Source: Apostichopus japonicus
Lineage: Eukaryota > Echinodermata > Holothuroidea > Aspidochirotida > Stichopodidae
Assembly (NCBI RefSeq): GCF_037975245.1
Contig: NC_092580.1
Span: forward strand, 29,229,501 to 29,293,500
Length of the DNA: 64,000 nt
Direction: 5' to 3'
The position numbers and the translations under genes are program-made. Shown here piece by piece: positions 1 to 12,921 of this stretch. Position 1 is the first letter of the stretch. The number at the start of each line of letters is the position of its first letter. The notes below the pieces were generated by a model. That model made no database searches, was not told the origin of the DNA, and saw nothing but the letters and a program-made list of their open reading frames with translations.

Positions 1-2919
1 TTTAAGGTGGAAAAATTGCAATTTACAAGAAATAACCAAAGGAGGTCGCTGTTCCCATTTAAATAAAAAAAAATCAAATTTCGCTGTGTCACTTTCCTGA
101 AATTATGTTGATGATGAAAAATTCTGCAATGTGCCATTTCAATGTTACAATTTAAAAAATACATAGGACGATTTGTAAGTATGACAAATGACATGAATGT
201 ATTACTAGATATTACAATGTTCAATCATATATATATTAAAACGTAATGAATTTCACGTCGTGCTTTATAACAAAATAAACCATATAATTATTAGAACGAC
301 GGATGTCGCTTGGGATACAGCTGGTCATATGTAGCTTCGCAGGGTCACCATTCCTCGTTATTACATTTACACGTCTGGCTTTAACCTAAATGTGACTTTT
401 TGTGGTCGACACATCAAATCTATACGCTTTTGCTCTAACCGGGCCTTCACCAATTAGCCAACCGATTTGCAAGCTACACGTCACTGTCCCGATGTGTGTC
501 CTACCAGAAATATATTGCTACCGAGTCAGTGATCCCCCTGGCAGTGATTAATGTGTCTTGAAATAAGCCGCGCTTTCGTAAAACGGACGAAATTACTACT
601 TACGCGATCAAGAAGATATTAGTGACTTTCGTGACTCAACCTAATGGCGCTTTCGTCCCCTGACCCAGCGGAGTACCGATTATGAACCAGAAAGTCGTTA
701 GGTCAATCTCACCCCCCCCCCTCTCCCCTTCCTTCTCACAGCCTCCGTGTCCTATATTGAAACGTAGTAAAGTAACTTAAGTTTCACCGATTCGTCACAA
801 AGCGTTGCGAAAAATATTTATCTATGACTATGATCTTAGATTTTGTACGTTCACTGCGTACATCCCAGTTTGATTATAATGTAAAGAAAGGCCGATGCTA
901 ATATACCAGAGAGAGATATAGAGCACACAGGTTCATCTACATCTGATGTAAGAGAAAGACTAGTCAGAGGTGATTGTAAAGATGAGTTTTTACTCATTCG
1001 TCCAAAAAAATACGAAAAGTTTGATACGATTGCGAGTCTATATATGTCCTATGTTGACTGAGTACATGGTCTTAGTTTGAGTTATACTGTTCAAAGATGA
1101 TGAACAAGAAATAAAGCGAACAACTATTCATCTTCATTTGAGGTAAATAAAAGACCTAACTGAAATCAAAGTTAGATACTCACACACAGCAGACTGATTC
1201 TTAAGTAGAAATAACGTTAAGACGTACGTTTCACTAAGATTTCGCGATTTGACAAAACATATTTCTGAAACGGAGAAGCTGGCTAAGAGTACAGAGAGAA
1301 ACAGTAAAACACATCGTCCATATCTTTTGAAGGACCATGGGAGGGGGCGGGCGGGGTGTAGGGTAGAGTGATGTAGGGTGGGGATAAATAATTGGTTCAA
1401 AAAAATGTGACGGTCAAATTGCATGGACATTCTTCACTTTCGGTTATGTACTTGTAAAACGACAAATCTATGCGTGCATATTCATTTAGAGAAATCAATA
1501 AACAAAGACAAATTCGATTCTCTATTCTCTTAATCCCTTTGTTTCTAGACAAAATATTAACTGATTGTTTTTTCCATACCGGTTTTTTTCTTTTCATTTC
1601 TCTTAAGAACGCATCGATTTCCTTAAGGATTCCAGAAATAATTTTACTAATAACTTATTGGTGATTTGTATAAGTGCAAACCAACACGAATGTGGAACGT
1701 TTTACACTCTGGTTACACCGGAAAAGCCTGTATGGCATGCATATGGGAACAGGGAGTTACAGTGCCTGGCCAGGGATCAATGACTGTCACCGGCTTTGGG
1801 GTGGGGATATATGACCCTCATCGCCGCTGACCCAGGAAAGGGTCCGTGAAAACAAAACAAGCCTGGGTTGAGCTGTCTTATATGTCAAGTTAGAAAGATA
1901 ACACTGAGCAGGTTTCTTTCTCAATATTTAGGCAAACCCATGCAGGACGAGAGCGGGACCGTGGTTTTAGCCCCTGGGACCTGTAACAATCCCCCATTCG
2001 ACATGCAAGCCCGGTTCAAAACGGAAACAGAACAACTTTTGTTCTCAAAGCTGCAGGCATATACCCATGCAGGACGAGATCCGAGGTTATAGCTCTTGAG
2101 CTCTGGATCAATCAGTAGGCCCAGGTAAATATAAAAAATAATACATCCTCATTTTCATTATAGAATTATGGAAAAACTACAAACTTTTTGAAGGGTCCGG
2201 TGACAGAACTGTCCCCAAGGTTCAATCTGGCTTTTGACGCCGCTGGTTGTATCATCTTATTGCGATTATTTGTTCTGATTATATCGGCAATCTGTAAAAT
2301 AATGCGGACATCTCTCTGAAGTCACTGCCATTCGTCTTCAATATATTTACTTCCGTTCATCTTTGCTGCATACTGCCATTCTGGCCAAGAGTCTAAGCTC
2401 GACAAACACCTTATCTAGTCTAGTACCGGTAACATTATTAACTCGACGGTTTTATACATACCTCTAGAAGGCAAATGCAATCGATAGTTAAATAAACAGC
2501 AAAAAGGCATGACAAAATAATTCTTTCTAAAGTTAGCGGCACTGTCATGCAATTCCTTCTTTAATAAAACAAATAACATGCCACTCATAATGAAATTTAT
2601 CCTTCAATGAAAGACATTTAATGCAATTTATCGTTCAATAATGTGACTTATTTTGCTGCATAGTATAAGTATACATAAACCAATAATCCTAATTAAATAT
2701 TAAGTTTATTTTATTATAGTTTTTTGGTCTTAGTATAATAAAAACCTTTAAACCTTTAGGAGATTCGATAATACCATCATCGCCCCTCCCCCTTCCAATC
2801 CCGCTTCGCTCCGGTATGTTTCTTTCAGCCTTAACGACTTTATACTCCTCTGCCAGTTACTATATACATAATGTGATAATCCATTGGGAACCTACTGTAT
2901 CAATTCCATTTTCGTTGAG
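1..2919. other. Intergenic, no gene recognised
   Basis: AT-rich sequence without a convincing exon. The only structure I see is a diverged direct repeat: CCCATGCAGGACGAGA occurs at about 1937 and again at about 2065, with weaker similarity after each copy, so a segment of about 128 bp was probably duplicated in tandem. Open frames here are short and have no recognisable domain. Confidence 0.5.
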
Positions 2920-3214
2920 ATGACACAAAACAAAGACTTTTCTGATATGATGCAGACGAACTGGTGTGAGCTAATAAATCTCTTATTTAGATTGAGAAAT
3001 TTGATTCAATTATATGCAAATATTGTAAGTCGTTATTTAATTATATGCCAATATTACTACATTTTAAGTATTTATTTATGTTTTTGTTGAAAATTAGACG
3101 AGAATGTTTCTCAATTTGTTTCAGTTTGGGAAAGCTTTGTCGCAAAATGAAGAAAAAGATCTTGGTAAAGGTATTTCTAAACTGAAGAAGCTGGCAGTCC
3201 GTGTTGTTGTATAA
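2920..3214 (+). CDS. Possible two-exon 3' end of an unknown gene
   Basis: I do not recognise this protein. A pyrimidine-rich acceptor (ending TTGAG at 2919) precedes an open frame 2920-3024 that ends at a good donor (ATT|GTAAGT). A second acceptor (TTTGTTTCAG) precedes 3125-3214, which continues in phase 0 and stops at TAA 3212-3214. The joined peptide is about 64 residues, helical in character, with a leucine-rich stretch (INLLFRLRNLIQLYANI) and a lysine-rich tail (GKGISKLKKLAVRVVV). The first codon of exon one is ATG, so it could be a complete small protein or the last exons of a longer gene. Splice signals and phase are what I see; that it is a gene is inference. Confidence 0.25.
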
Positions 3215-5737
3215 CCCTATGCCTCATTGTAATGTCTGTCGCAGTCGTTAGTTGCTACAGATGCAACTACTTTATTTCTAAGTACTAAAAGTATTGTTCT
3301 ATCAAACTCGGTAAGTAGTACAGTCAAGTACAATACGGTACAATACAGTACAGTACATTACAGTACGGTACATTACAGTACAGTACAATATAGTACAGTA
3401 CAAAACAGTAAAGTACAGAACAGTAGAGTACAATACACTCTAAAAAGCAACCTGGTGAAAATTTCCTGGTCAACAATTTGCTAACATTATCCTGGATATT
3501 GTCTACGTTAGTTAATATTATCCTGGTTACGTCTGGTTAATCCAGTTCAGTAAACCTGATCTTAACATAACTCTGGTGAATTAATTAAAAGAGATTATTA
3601 GCATATTGATTTGGTTTTGGTTTGTTGGTCCTGTGATACAGTCAGTACGCGCGATATTGTAAGTATAACCTAACGTTAGCCCTTACGTTGCCAGGCTATG
3701 GTTAGGCCAGATCCTTTTCCTGATGTGGTATTTATATACAGTACTGACTATGAGAAATAGAATAGCCAAGCTAAATTATTAAGTACCTTCAGGACTAGAC
3801 CTAAGAAATTGTATGCCTACTGTGTGTCATACTCATACTTAGCAAGACCTAGACCTTCGCTAAATCACGGGCGCTTTTACTTCTATACCGAATGCGAGTA
3901 CTTGTACGGTAACGGTACGGTAACTTCTGAGGGCACACCTAACAAAAGCCTCACATTTATACACAGCAATGTTTACGCTAGGGTCAGCGCACTTTAAACC
4001 CCGTAGCTTGCCTTTGCTTGTAAAAAGAATAGGCCTAAGCTAAATAGTGGATATGTTAAGATCACTAGTGGTCTACATGTTCGGGGAAATGGTTATGCTA
4101 GTGATTGCCGACAGTGAAAGAAGAACCTTATTGCTTTTGCATGTGACGCATTTATTGTATTGGCCTAGATTAACCTAGTGTAAAACTTACCCAGACTAGG
4201 CTAAAGCAATTAAGCTATATTAGGTCATATGTATGGATCAGGTGAAACTTGAGAAAATGATAATTTTATACTATTCATTTATGAAAACCATGAAACTCGT
4301 GTATGGCTAATTTAAATCTAGACTATACTTCAATCTAAACTGGTCAATAATCAGTACTTTGGTGTGGGTGTATATATTCTAGCCCTAGTCACATGTAAGT
4401 TTTATCCACATGAGAAATGTGAAAATGAAACACCACATAACTAGGTCACAGCTTTGCACTCATGATGTTATAAGTCTTATAATATAAATCAGACATGAAT
4501 ATGAATTGTTAGATTATTACATCTCATGCTGTTCTTATACCACGATTATACTCCCCAAAAGAAGATTTTGAGCACTGTAAGTTAGGCAAATTATATTTCC
4601 ATTTTAGGCACAGCAGATCATGAAATCGGTGTAAATCTCAATACACTGAACTGCCCAAGGCAGGGAATCCTTATGGCATTGATTTTCTGAACATTCGAAA
4701 TTGGACACATTAACAGTTTTCATTGGAGATGTCACTGCCGTATCATACATCTCTTCAAAGAGGGATGTTTACAAGGGTATATAGATATAAACTGGTAAGT
4801 ATTTAATCATGGTACCAAACTCAAATGAAGACCTAGTTGGAATTAGTTGTGTTAACATATTTTCTAACTAATGTGACCAGCTTCTGTTAGGTGCAGAAAT
4901 ACCCAACTCTCTTCTGCTGTGTGATTTTGTGTCATTTTGTTTTGGCAGAAATAGATGATTCGTCCCAAGAGGAGCTAAAAGCCATGACAGAGTACAGTAC
5001 TTGAAACCTAACCTTGAGCCTTCCAATACTATAATTACAAAATATATATGAAAGAACTACTGGCTGCAGTTTACTTGGCCCTGGGATGGTAAGCACTGTT
5101 CAATGTGATGTAACTGAATACTGTCAAGTAGAAGTAAAATATCTCCATACCAAAATGCTGATATGCTCAACTACAGAAGATTTGCCATTCAAATTATATA
5201 TCATTTTCATATAAAAAAGGAACAAGTGAATATGTTCGTTGATGCTGCTGCAATGGACATGCTGTTTACCCTTGGCTGGCCCTTGTTTCTGGAAAGGATC
5301 GGAAACGATTACAGAAATCAGTTTCTTCTACCAGAGAATTCCCGCAACCCAACATGATTAATCATGAACAGTTTCATACACATTGTCACGTTGTGACCAC
5401 TGCGTCACACGCGCAACGATGGTTCATTTAAATTATTTTGAACCTTGATTGTCTTGTCACTCGATACTAAGAAATCGCAATAAACACACGAGGCAAATAG
5501 TAAATTTCAGCCTTCTTGTTGACTACTATCAGACTATATATACAGGGTCAATTACACAATACAATTACACACAATACAATTACAATTTAAACAAAAAATA
5601 TGAATTACGTTTAGGTTGCTTCCATATGTTTCCGGAGTGAGTGATCCACACCGCGAAAGTACGCAGTACGAAGTAAGTCTTCATTTCCATAGTTGTGAGC
5701 TTTGTCGTCTTTAAATTGAAGTTATTATTCTGTTTAC
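3215..5737. other. Intergenic with a GTACA-type microsatellite
   Basis: 3311-3436 is an imperfect array of about 5-bp units (GTACA, ATACA, GTACG variants). The rest is AT-rich and unassigned. Around 4740-5004 there are donor-like (AACTG|GTAAGT at about 4795) and acceptor-like (TTTTGGCAG at about 4949) signals flanking short open stretches, but no frame joins them without a stop. Confidence 0.45.
3311..3436 (+). repeat. GTACA-type pentanucleotide microsatellite
   Basis: Imperfect 5-bp array of GTACA/ATACA/GTACG units ending in CAATACACTC. Confidence 0.8.
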
Positions 5738-5893
5738 CTTGATGTGATCCGAGTCGCTTAAAGTGTATTTCCCGCGAGTTGAGTTGTATGAGTGTTCACC
5801 AAAATCGTCTGCTGACAAGTTCCATGCCAACACGTTTATTTCTCCCGGTACGCTGTTCAAATTGTAATATTGAATACAGGCTTCCGAATCCAC
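5738..5893 (-). CDS. Possible minus-strand exon, unidentified
   Basis: Reading leftward, an open frame runs from about 5893 to a consensus-like donor CACATCAAG|GTAAAC at 5738. The encoded segment (starting DSEACIQYYNLNSVPG, ending YTLSDSDHIK) has the mixed composition of a folded domain, but I cannot assign a family. A second, shifted minus-strand frame upstream (to about 6029) begins MWFSYILFVKGVLYRVL and could be a signal or membrane segment; I could not join the two by a clean splice. It lies 230 bp from the paired AAAATGGCGG motifs, which fits a bidirectional promoter. Low confidence. Confidence 0.2.
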
Positions 5894-6118
5894 GGATTGT
5901 CACCTTCACGTCCAGCCTCCGCTCCGGACTGCGCACCCTGAGTGACCCTCTCAGTACCCGGTACAAAACACCCTTCACAAATAGAATATAAGAAAACCAC
6001 ATTCTAAAATGGAGCCAGATATGATGCAATTAATCCCGATGTTTCAGAACTATCCACTGCATACTATAATTGTAAATTATGATTCATAAATCTTTAATAA
6101 ATTAGCATCGCCGAAAAC

Positions 6119-6163
6119 AAAATGGCGGATGCCAATGAACTTCTCAAACAAAACAAAATGGCG
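6119..6163. promoter_or_regulatory. Paired YY1-type motifs, candidate promoter
   Basis: AAAATGGCGG occurs twice, at 6119-6128 and about 6155-6164, matching the YY1 consensus core (AANATGGCG) commonly found just after transcription starts of TATA-less genes. The first ATG opens a 21-codon frame beginning MADANELLKQ that stops at TAA near 6185. Either a short upstream frame or chance. The minus-strand exon candidate at 5738-5893 lies on the other side. Confidence 0.35.
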
Positions 6164-6608
6164 GCTCGCCTACACGACACGCCTTAATTGGCGGTAAATA
6201 TTCATTCACAAATACCTTGACCAGTATCTTTAACAATTACCCATATCTAATATATCAAAGAATTGAAATACGAAAACCGTTTATGCCCTGCAAATTTTAC
6301 CAGTGGGTCATTTGCATATCCATAAAATCTACTTAACATGACATAATTACAAACCTCAACCCCTACATACAAATAGCAAAGAAAAAATACTTACAGAAAA
6401 TGGTCGTCAATAAAACACATTTCCTAGCACCCTAACTATCCAGTTAACTTTATTGCTGAAACGTGTCCTCAATTTTCCTCTTCGACAAGGCAAAATCACC
6501 CTAGCCAGATTCTTGGCCTTTGGAAATCGTACACAACCGTACCGCCTGAGTTCTGATGGTCAACTGCCGCCCAAAATCACCAATTCCTAAATCCACCCAA
6601 CGTTGGGT
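6164..6608. other. Unassigned intergenic
   Basis: No coding, RNA or repeat signal that I can support. Confidence 0.4.
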
Positions 6609-6680
6609 TAGGCCATCAGCTGAAGCTCAAAATGTGGCTGTAAAATCAGTTTCGTTCCAGCAACACCGGGTCTAGATTTT

Positions 6681-8489
6681 TAATGCATTTTTGGGTAGTT
6701 TAATGCATCACAAACATTATATCAAAAGTTCTCCAAAAAATTTCCTGCAGTATTTTTGTAAGAAACCCTTGAAATTGGGTATGTTATGTAGACATTACGT
6801 GCTACGATGCTATGTATTAGGAACACATGTGCTAACGTTAGATTTGGTACAGTGGTGCATACATACCACTCTTTTCTTATATGTTAAATTACGACTGATA
6901 TATTTTTTTTGTATAATAGTTGGGTCAGGGTTACAAGAATGGTGGAAGAGGATTCTGGTCTAAGGGTCAGTGAGGGTTGTTTTCAGGCATTACAAGTTGT
7001 GCCCCCCCCCCCCTCCATTTTCGCCAAAATGGTAAAAAATCACATTTTCAACTTTGAAATATGAAATACAATTTTTGCACATTATAACTTAAGGGTTTTA
7101 ATTATAAAAATGTACCACTTTTAATAAACTCAGATATAATGCTTTGTAATAAATCAAATATTTTTAGATTTTCCCCCTATGTTATGAATGCATTTCGCCT
7201 GTGCATGTATGCGTAAATATACACATATAATGAAAAGTTCCTCTCCATAATTGTTACACTCCCCATCCAAACTGTTTTACAAATGCGACCCCCTCCCCCT
7301 CTACTTTACATGTAGCTAAATCCCTAGTTACAATGAGATGTACCAATGCCCCAAGACCACTGAGCTATTTCTTTTGTATAAATCAATATATAAGTTGGCA
7401 CACTAAGACGTCATGGCATATCGTAGATGTGAAATAAAGTTATAGTCGGTATATATCCGTTACCTTAGTACTCTTTCTACAGTCTCCTGCAAAACTAGGT
7501 ACTTTCTCCTTGTTACTGAAACGACATGTTTATAATTCGTATTCCTGCAAAAAGAGTTTCCAAGGGAGTTAACGCATAAAAGAAAAGATCGACAAGGTTT
7601 CGAATGGTATTTTGAATAATAATAGTTCTATATTCTACAAATAATATGAATAATAAAGGTGAATGGTACAAATAAGTGAATAACGAAGACAGTTAACTTA
7701 AGCCCCAGATATAAAGAAATAATGTATCTACTAAGACTGGGTCGAAACACTCAATGGTGTAGTAGAGCTGGGCCTTTGCGATGATTCAAGATACAGGTTC
7801 TTCATCAAAAGGCGCGGCGCGGAATTAATAAGTGATTAAAAGTTCATCCAAGGACAGTTGTACTAGTCTTAACAGTATCCACTTCAATTCACTGCATGGA
7901 AGTCAGATATAGTATGGAAAAGGGAAAGTCTATTCCGTAGTAGAGGTGAAGATAATTAGATGAAATAAAAGTCACTAAAGACTTGAATATCCTTCAGTCA
8001 AAACTTGAACAGATGCACAGAACATACAGTATTAACAATATGAATAAAACAGGTAACGAAATGTTACGGCAAACAATAAAGAACCGTGATATTGGAACAG
8101 GGTCAGGGGCGATGGTTCCCCAACAACAGTATATAAACCTTTGACTGGTTTCAGGACGCGGTATTTGCGTCATCGCCATCAGTAAATGTAGTTGTGAATA
8201 TGCAAGAGGTAAAGCATGCCCATAACACCCTCCTCCCCCCTCCCATCCCCTCTAAAAAAAAGTGTGATTTGAAGAAAATGTGGATATTTATCAAAGGTGT
8301 CTGGTAGGTAGGGTAATCTACGTAAAACTACTAATAGCTAAAATGAATATATGAATAAGATCATGTTTACTGGTTCCTTTAAACTCTGGGGAACAAAATA
8401 ATGACAACATGACTTTGAAAAAGTTAACCCTCTTCACAAACTTCAAACTTGATTAAAATTTCAGACTAAGATATCGAGATTTAACACCA
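6681..8489. other. Non-coding stretch inside the inverted-repeat pair
   Basis: AT-rich, with homopolymeric C runs near 6998-7010 and 8235. No exon or named repeat recognised. If the flanking inverted repeats mark an element, this is the 3' flank of its gene. Confidence 0.35.
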
Positions 8490-10431
8490 TCACAGTTCAT
8501 CCTCCAAATCATCTTCCCCTGCATCAACAATCTCAACATCTTCTTGGAAGTTGCTGCAATTTCTATATTTACATAGGTCTGTACACGGTAGTTGTGCATT
8601 CATTCAGGAACATCTTCCTTTAAGACATTTGCCGACTCTACAGCTACTGCTGACACACTGAAGCAAAACATCTGGGTCAGGTGGCTTCGTCATCCAAGTG
8701 ATTATAAGGTCATCATTTTCAAGTTTACATCCATGTCCCTCTGGTGAGAGTGCATCAATCCTTGGCTGCAATGCCCTACTGTGAATAGCAGCCTGGTTGG
8801 TGCAGCGCTTAACATGCTGGATCAGAGCATCTTTTGTTGGTGGTAAACTCTGCTCTGAGGAGGAGATGAACAGAACACCTTGTACCATGAAATTGGATAT
8901 TTTTGAGTCTCACATTTTATGATGGGGTACCAATATAATTACAATTCAGCTAGAAATATGTTGCAAATTTCTTTAATAATTTCAATGGAAAGATTAACCT
9001 GATATTGCATCTCAAAGCGTTTAGAGAATTTTTTAATTTTCCTTGGGGGAGGACCCCCATATTCCAAAAGTCCTAGATCCACCCCTGAACACTCAATGAA
9101 CCACACATTGAAGAGAGTACTTTACCTTTGAAGATCTGTATGTCTTCCTTGTCAAGAATTGTATCTAGTTTCTTCAACATAGAGAGTGGTACCTCACTTC
9201 AATGGCAACACGGTCTTTTCCTCTAATATTCACAAAATCTGGGCTCATCTTTTTTCCGCTCTGCTGCTTGTCGAAGCAATACCTTATAAAATGAAATAAA
9301 AAAAGCAAATTGTTTTGCATTTTCTGTTGATCAAAATGTAAGTTTGAACAAATAAGAACTAAGACAATTTTCTTTATATACCATGTGATCTGCTCATCTT
9401 CTATGGACAAAGACACATTCAAATTTTGCAAACCAGTGTCATGCAAAAAAGAATTAAAACAGGCTTTTTTTGACAGTACAGTACATTATCTCTTAATGTT
9501 ATGGTTTAAATTATACCATGGTAGATTATATCTGTTACTAATAATAAAGGAGACAGATACTTGTTCATTTTGGGAAAGCTAGACAGGCTGACCATAAGAC
9601 CTTGCAAACCTAACCTTATTGCACCTTTGTTACACTTATTTTTCTAACTAATATAATATCTCTATCATTCAAATAAAGGGCCACAGTTAGAAAACTATGA
9701 AGCCTGTATTTAACACTTAGGCTAGTGCCCCAGATGGAGAATTTGAAACAAATTTCCGTTCCTACCACCTTATAACAAAACAAATCAGATGACCATGCCA
9801 CTAATTATATTATGTTCAGGTCCAACACTGTGCCCTTTGACTTGGATTCTATCCCTTAAGAGCTACTGATCTTGCATTATGCAACTTCTCTTAACACTTC
9901 AACTATGCCACAGAAGTACAAGTAGAGTCGTGTAGTATGCTTAGGCTAACCTCCATCGAAAGTCTCTGCCTGCTGCAGCTTGTCCCGTTTGCAACGCCTA
10001 GTAATGTATTGTTTCTTTTCCCACATATAATAAATTGAACAGGCAATACACCAGAGCTTCTGCTTGGTTTCCTCGATCTTTTCCGTCAATTCTTCGTTTA
10101 AAATCATATGGGGTCTCCTCTGGAACTGTCCGTTTTCTTGCAGCAATGTGCTTGCTATCAATGAACCGCCTGTAACACTTATCGTGGAACCCCATCATAC
10201 TATGCTGTTGAACACACGCTTGATCGTAGTAGGCCATGGAGTAATCAGTAGTACGGCGATATCACTGTCTCCGCCGCTGAGTTTAAGCCAATCTTTAGCG
10301 CAGGAAGTAACTTTATTCCATCGTTTATTCGTCAGTGCCTTGAATGCTTCAAATTTTACAGATTCAATGTGCACTGAGCACTGTAGATTTCCGTGTGTCG
10401 GAGACTGATTAGCGCCCGTGGGAGCCGCCAT
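8490..10431 (-). pseudogene. Broken gene of a Cys-rich (CXC-like) invertebrate family
   Basis: Three exons read leftward: about 10431-9952 (donor GATGGAG|GTTAGC), about 9290-9126 (donor TTCAAAG|GTAAAG) and about 8900-8490. Exon 1 starts MAAPTGANQSP and carries HDKCYRRFIDSK and WCIACSIYY. Exon 2 has the YHxxC block (EVRYHSLC). Exon 3 has the LPPTKDAL block, then a Cys-rich tail ending LPCTDLCKYRNCSN. From memory, this order recurs in large families of uncharacterised cnidarian and echinoderm proteins with a CXC/tesmin-like tail; their function is unknown to me. It is broken: two frame changes in exon 1 (near 10255 and 10100), a one-base shift right after the YHSLC Cys (near 9176), and an in-frame TGA at 8606-8604 exactly where a tail Cys is expected. 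Introns are kept, so it is a decayed duplicate or element gene, not a retrocopy. Confidence 0.5.
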
Positions 10432-10735
10432 GTTTGTTGTTTTCTACAAAGATTGCACACAGAACTCATGGCTCATTGGACAATTCATATCACATGGTAC
10501 AGATATCTCACTGGCGCACAACTTTTGAACGTAAAACGGCAGGTTTCTTAACATACGCAATAAAAAATATAGTTCGATCTTTCGAGCGGAATTGCAAAAA
10601 AACTGCAGGAAAGTACATGGAGAACTTTTGGATCATTTATCTTAGTTAATTTATGTATTCAATGCTGTAGAGAAATTTTAGACCCGCAGTTGCTGGAACG
10701 AAACAAGCGAATTTCGACCTTCAGCTGATGGCCTA

Positions 10736-12921
10736 GGTGTTTGGAATGCTCAAAACCCGCTTTTCAGAGTTTAACATTTTGTGTCCATGTACAGTCCTTT
10801 TAAGCCGGGGGTTGCTGACCGCCTCACTGGCCACTCATAATAAGTACTTATCCTTAACGACCATATACCGTGCGACATGCACAGTGAGCTACAACAGTAA
10901 AAGAGAAAATAAATTACACCCCCTGACACACATAAAATGTCTATAACACTTCACTCATTGTTTTTACCAAGATTTAAAAGTTAACACGTCTTGGTAATAT
11001 TTGCGTCCGCTCAGAAAAACTTGCATCCATACAGATCTCCATGAAAAAAAATGCACTTCAAAGTACCTCTACAGTAACGCACAATACTTAGTTATAATGA
11101 CCCCTGAAAATCATTGGCGTGTGCACACAAAATATCAAATGATGAAAGCTGAAACTAGTATACAACAACATAATTATCTACAAAATTCTGAAGCGCCAAG
11201 TTTGCCGTAGACTAGTTACCATATAGTTACAAATAGTTGCATTTAAACAACACCCTTTGTGTTCATTGAGAAAGATATATGCACGAATGCTTCCAGACAA
11301 TGATATGGGCTATTAGCCAAGCAAATCACAAGCCTTAATTAAGATACCACCATTGACTATTTTTAGCATGGAAATATCTGTATTGGAATTGTTGTGAACG
11401 AAGTACTTGCGTTGATTGTTATGATTTATTTGTTTTCAAACAAATTCAATCATCTGTGCAGAGTGGTGGGTGTTGAAAGAAAGAAAGATATTCATTCTCA
11501 AAATTGTTATGTTTTTCATAGGCCTAGCTGTGAGTGGGTGTACTTGGGGTTTGTTTACCCCAAAATGTAGGAGACCGCAATTTGAAGGTTTTGCGTCCCT
11601 AGCTGGCTAAAAGTAGGACTACTCACTGAGGCCGATACACCTGGCCTGCGTAGCCTAACGTTACTGTACTCACCTACAAGGCTAAATTGATACATTGTCG
11701 TATTATCTACTTATAGCTCACGCGCAAGGCGCTCCATTTAAAACTCCCAATTGTTTGAAAATCGCAGGACGTACTTAACTCAAACATAGTCCCCGTGCAT
11801 GTACTCAGTAACTTAAGTACACACGATGTGTGCGAAGTTCCACGTCAAGCAACTCAAATAGTATTTCTTGGTGCTTTCATTGTACAACCAATAAATCCTT
11901 CGGTCAACCAAATATGACGGCAAGCTTGTCCAAAGGACAACCTTAAAATTTTCTTAAAAATGAGCTCTGGCTATGAGAGAACCTACAGCTCCGCACAAGT
12001 TGAGCAACGAAAACAGTTTTTGGTACAACAAAGACATGCTTCATTTTGCCTTTTATTAAACTACAACTCATGCCATCAAGTTAACAGTTCCACACAAACT
12101 TAGTTGCAAGGCTATTGATACCATGTACAAGTTATGCATGCAGAGGTCAATTGAGGTATCTGGAACCATTGTAGTAACCATATTGTCTTACTTCCATACA
12201 TTTCCTCCTTTTAAAGTGTTGATTTGTATGATTCATCTCCGCAAAAGATTGGTCACTAACTCTCCGCCAAGTGCGGAAGCATAACTTAAAGCCACTGCTG
12301 AAGTCTTCAACTTTATATTAGAGGAATTTTCTTGAGAAAGGGAAATTCAGTTAAATTAAAAGTGCATGTATCTTTGAAATTTCAAAACAGAAAAGCCAAT
12401 TATGGGGACTGTACAACATATAATTGTACGCTATTCTAAGCATATCCTACAGTCTATATTGTAGATGACAAGTCTCTTTTTCTAGTTGTATTTCTCCGTG
12501 GTGTATAGGAGTCTTATACATGTCTTAATTTGTTTCATCTGTTTAAGTCAATGTAAGTACAGCTATCCTTTGTGTTCATGTCATTGCATTATAATTACAG
12601 GTAGAGTAAGACTTTGATTATTTGCAACAAAGGTGTAAGAGCTCTCTTGATCAGAAATGGATGCTTTGGCACAACAGATAATCACTATGCAGATCATGTG
12701 TATTCCACATGGCCATGACTACTGAGTACTTTCCACAGTATAATTGTTCCTCATCATATGTGATTCCTATATTGCTTTCACCTTCTGATACAATATCCAA
12801 ACAACTGATTGTTACAACAACAAAAAACTAAACCTCACTATAGTTGTGGTATTTACATGCAATGATACTTACCTGTCTTCACGTTGATGAGATCCACAAA
12901 AAAACAACTGAATGATACCCT
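10736..12921. other. Unassigned intergenic
   Basis: Upstream flank of the TIMP gene. Short open frames only, none with a recognisable domain or paired splice sites; no repeat family recognised. Confidence 0.4.

Larger units (their letters stand above)
6609..10735. mobile_element. Possible 4.1-kb inverted-repeat-bounded element
   Basis: 6609-6680 and 10667-10735 are related sequences in inverted orientation. Both begin (reading inward) TAGGCCATCAGCTGAAG, an exact 17-bp match, and both later contain TTTCGTTCCAGCAAC followed by CGGGTCTA. The segment between holds the Cys-rich pseudogene at 8490-10431. This is the arrangement of a DNA transposon with subterminal or terminal inverted repeats. I see no convincing target duplication (only GGT on both sides), so two independent copies of a dispersed repeat in opposite orientation remain possible. 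Confidence 0.3.

Noticed and set aside
4609-5004. Multi-exon gene near 4.6-5.0 kb
   Set aside because: Donor and acceptor signals exist, but every joined frame contains a stop.
8604-8606. Selenocysteine codon in the Cys-rich gene
   Set aside because: At least three frameshifts elsewhere in the same gene make decay the simpler explanation.
9040-9087. MITE ending CTAGATCCACCCCTG
   Set aside because: Only one plausible terminus found; no matching left end or target duplication nearby.
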